Source of the DNA: Rhodopirellula sp. P2
Lineage (GTDB): Bacteria > Planctomycetota > Planctomycetia > Pirellulales > Pirellulaceae
Direction of reading: 5' to 3'
Length of the DNA: 64,000 nucleotides
Assembly (NCBI RefSeq): GCF_028768465.1
Contig: NZ_CP118225.1
Coordinates: 496,001-560,000 of the forward strand
Both the position numbers and the translations under genes were made by a program. Every line of letters begins with the position of its first letter. Within the stretch, counting starts at the first letter, position 1. The notes under the pieces are model-generated. The model was not told the origin of the DNA. It ran no database searches and saw nothing but the letters and a program-made list of their open reading frames with translations. Below, piece after piece: positions 62,225-64,000 of this stretch.

Positions 62225-63469
62225 ATGCTCATGCTTCATTCAAAAGGTGCGGTCCCGAAGTACCGCAAACACTCCAGTGGACAAGCCCGAGTCACCATCA
62301 ACGGGCGTGACTACTATCTCGGCCCTTGGAAAAGTCAGACGTCCATTCGGGCCTACGATCGGATCATTTTCGAGTACCTCGCGAGTGGGCGAAGTCCGAA
62401 CTTTGGGCTGGAGTCCCAAGAGCTGACCGTCGCGATGATCATGCTGGATTACGTGAACTACGCTCGCAGCTACTACGGAGACGGCAAGTCATCCGAACTT
62501 CATCGGATCAGGGCTGCGTTGAAGCCGGTGAAGCAGTTGTACGCGAATTCGTCGGCAGCGGACTTTGGCCCTCAACAGTTCAAAGCGGTTCGCCAAGCAA
62601 TGATCGACAATGGCCTTTCCAGGCCAGGCATCAATCACCACATGCAGCGCATCGTCCGGATGTTCAAATGGGCAGCCTCCGAAGGAAAGATTCCTGCATC
62701 AGTGTTCGAAACCCTGCGTCTGATCCCCGGATTGAAAAGCGGTCGCACTGAGGCTCCGGATACGGAGCCAGTTCTTCCTGTCGAGGAATCTGTCGTCGAA
62801 GCCACTCTTCCAATGCTCACGCCAGTCGTCAGGGACATGGTTCGCGTCCAATTGCTGATCGGTTGTCGGCCTGGCGAAATCTGCAAGCTCACGCCTGGAT
62901 GCATTGATCGTTCCGAAGACGTTTGGGTGGCAACCGTCACGGAACACAAAACGAAGTGGCACGGGCACAGCCGACTTCTTTTCATCGGCCCTCAAGCACA
63001 ATCGATCCTTGAACCCTACTTGGATCGTGGCGACGACGATTGCCTGTTCCGTCCCGTTGATGCAGTGGAACAGCAAAGGGCAGAACGTGCTGCGAAGCGG
63101 AAGACCCCCAACTCATGCGGGAATCGGCGTGGCCGGAAGTACGACCGAGGTGGGCTGCGAGGCCAATCCTCCAAGAAGTCTCCCGGCATTGAATACACGA
63201 CTGACAGCTACCGACGTGCGATTCACAATGCGTGCGACAAAGCCTTCCCTGCCCCCGAAGGCCTGACTACTGCTGAAATCAAGGCGTGGCGGTCGGAACA
63301 TCGCTGGAGCCCCAACCGATTGCGACACACTCGCGGAACGGTGATTCGCCAACAATTCGGACTGGAGGGAGCTCAAGTGGTGCTCGGTCACAAGAACGCA
63401 GATGTCACTCAGATCTACGCTGAGCGCGATATTGCTAAGGGAATCGAGATTGCTCGAAAGGTTGGCTAG
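62225..63469 (+). CDS. Tyrosine recombinase / phage-type integrase
   Basis: 414 residues from ATG at 62225; an ATG at 62231 and a TTG at 62180 are alternatives. The catalytic set is complete: first Arg in LLIGCRPGEICKLT, a Lys in VTEHKTKWHGHSR, H-x-x-R in NRLRHTRGTVIR, His in VLGHKNADV and the nucleophile Tyr in TQIYAERD. The core-binding domain is at about residues 70-165. An insertion rich in Lys, Arg and Gly (about 285-315) lies between the first Arg and the HxxR motif. It should integrate into the tRNA-Arg just upstream. Confidence 0.92.
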   Translation: MLMLHSKGAVPKYRKHSSGQARVTINGRDYYLGPWKSQTSIRAYDRIIFEYLASGRSPNFGLESQELTVAMIMLDYVNYARSYYGDGKSSELHRIRAALKPVKQLYANSSAADFGPQQFKAVRQAMIDNGLSRPGINHHMQRIVRMFKWAASEGKIPASVFETLRLIPGLKSGRTEAPDTEPVLPVEESVVEATLPMLTPVVRDMVRVQLLIGCRPGEICKLTPGCIDRSEDVWVATVTEHKTKWHGHSRLLFIGPQAQSILEPYLDRGDDDCLFRPVDAVEQQRAERAAKRKTPNSCGNRRGRKYDRGGLRGQSSKKSPGIEYTTDSYRRAIHNACDKAFPAPEGLTTAEIKAWRSEHRWSPNRLRHTRGTVIRQQFGLEGAQVVLGHKNADVTQIYAERDIAKGIEIARKVG

Positions 63470-63503
63470 CAACCTCCGATTCGAAGATCAGCTGAACGCA
63501 AAC

Positions 63504-63523
63504 GCCGCTCCAAAAAGAGCGGC
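63504..63523 (+). terminator. Hairpin after the integrase gene
   Basis: GCCGCTC and GAGCGGC form a 7-bp stem around CAAAAA, 34 bases after the integrase stop. No clear T-run follows. The bases 63524-63768 show no recognisable gene. Confidence 0.45.
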
Positions 63524-63768
63524 TGATTTGGTAAAACGACAGCAAAGACCAGCAGACATTGCAACTGGCTATTGACGCCGCAGACGCTGCAACGCCGCAC
63601 TTTCCCAGACAGTGTTGGCGAAGTCCAAATCTCGCGACAAGTCACTCCCCGACGAGTTCGCCGAGAAAAATTCTTGCCCCGGGACCGGGGCATGCCACCG
63701 AGCAAGATCCAGTGGTCTCGTGTTCCGATGTGGATCTCTACGACAAGCCTTTTTCCAAGTAACCTGCC

Positions 63769-64000
63769 GTGAATTCCCCCTTCTTTTCAAGAGAGCTTTT
63801 CGCACGTGCGATGGAGACACGTGTTCTCCGCCAAGTTGTTTCAGAGCTCTGCGAGCGAGAACTGCTCTGCAAAGGCAGGTTAAGTCATGCCCCAATCAAA
63901 GAACGCGTTGAAACGGGCTTGTCCGATGACGAAAACTTAATCGCTCTAGCAATTCATCTTTCGCCACGGGAGTTTGCCACAGACTTTGAAAGCGACTACT
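63769..64000 (+). CDS. Hypothetical protein of the integrated element, cut by the window end
   Basis: A frame from GTG at 63769 (or ATG at 63811) is open to the last base, giving 77 residues: it includes FFSRELFARAMETRVLRQVV, CERELLCKGRLSHAPIKERV and LSDDENLIALAIHLSPREFA. The composition is that of a soluble helical protein. No family is recognised. It follows the integrase on the same strand, so it is probably cargo of the element. Confidence 0.5.
   Translation, partial: MNSPFFSRELFARAMETRVLRQVVSELCERELLCKGRLSHAPIKERVETGLSDDENLIALAIHLSPREFATDFESDY

Larger units (their letters stand above)
62042..64000 (+). mobile_element. Left end of an element integrated at tRNA-Arg
   Basis: The order tRNA, tyrosine recombinase reading away from it, then an unrelated gene running out of the window is the standard form of an integrative element or genomic island. 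The right end and the second attachment copy are not in the window, so size and cargo are unknown. Confidence 0.6.

Noticed and set aside
63569..63895. A 108-codon minus-strand frame after the integrase
   Set aside because: It has no recognisable features and overlaps the more plausible plus-strand gene that runs off the window end.

Overview
The window looks like chromosomal DNA of a planctomycete close to Rhodopirellula. This rests on moderately high G+C, weak or absent ribosome binding sites before most genes, a DUF1598 protein, BatA/VWA membrane genes, a carbamoyltransferase with SxtJ and DUF5989 partners, an RHS remnant, and many GC-rich hairpin repeats between genes. Coordinates and translations were read from the sequence. 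Family names come from recognised motifs, not from database searches.

Layout. 1-6.6 kb: an Omp85-type barrel protein cut by the window edge, tsaB, two tandem metallophosphoesterases, a small YjfB-like gene, a sugar-binding lipoprotein whose two lobes are in swapped order, and a Gly/Tyr-rich secreted protein. 6.7-18.9 kb: thrC, the carbamoyltransferase/SxtJ/DUF5989 set, lysS, rimO, and an overlapping pgsA / CPBP protease / compact uvrA operon. 18.9-23.9 kb: an accessory island with two full 520-bp repeat units and a partial third, two AT-richer orphan genes each followed by the same roughly 180-bp module, and a decayed RHS gene. 23.9-39.2 kb: an epimerase/enolase-superfamily/hydrolase operon, gatB, a three-gene operon of unknown function, two acetyltransferases, a PQQ-propeller protein, a 984-residue exported protein and argH. 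39.2-50.7 kb: a tRNA-Glu-like gene with an abnormal anticodon loop, a clpP pair, an SGNH hydrolase, an NHL protein, a Sua5-like/LMW-phosphatase fusion in an operon with rpiB and holB, a DUF1598 protein and an iron alcohol dehydrogenase. 50.7-61.9 kb: a VWA/BatA/esterase operon, a sigma-54 activator divergent from fabI, a heptanucleotide array starting in the fabI stop codon, a redoxin and glycerate kinase. 62.0-64.0 kb: tRNA-Arg(CCG) followed by a tyrosine recombinase and a gene running off the end, which is the left edge of an integrated element.

Most of the window is housekeeping: translation, tRNA modification, proteolysis, fatty acid, lipid and amino acid synthesis, and DNA repair and replication. 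The points I find most unusual are the circularly permuted binding protein (4708-5808), the RHS-associated gene-plus-module cassettes (20440-23528), the degenerate Sua5 domain fused to a YwlE-type phosphatase (43973-45259), the heptamer array (59659-59907) and the odd tRNA (39437-39510).
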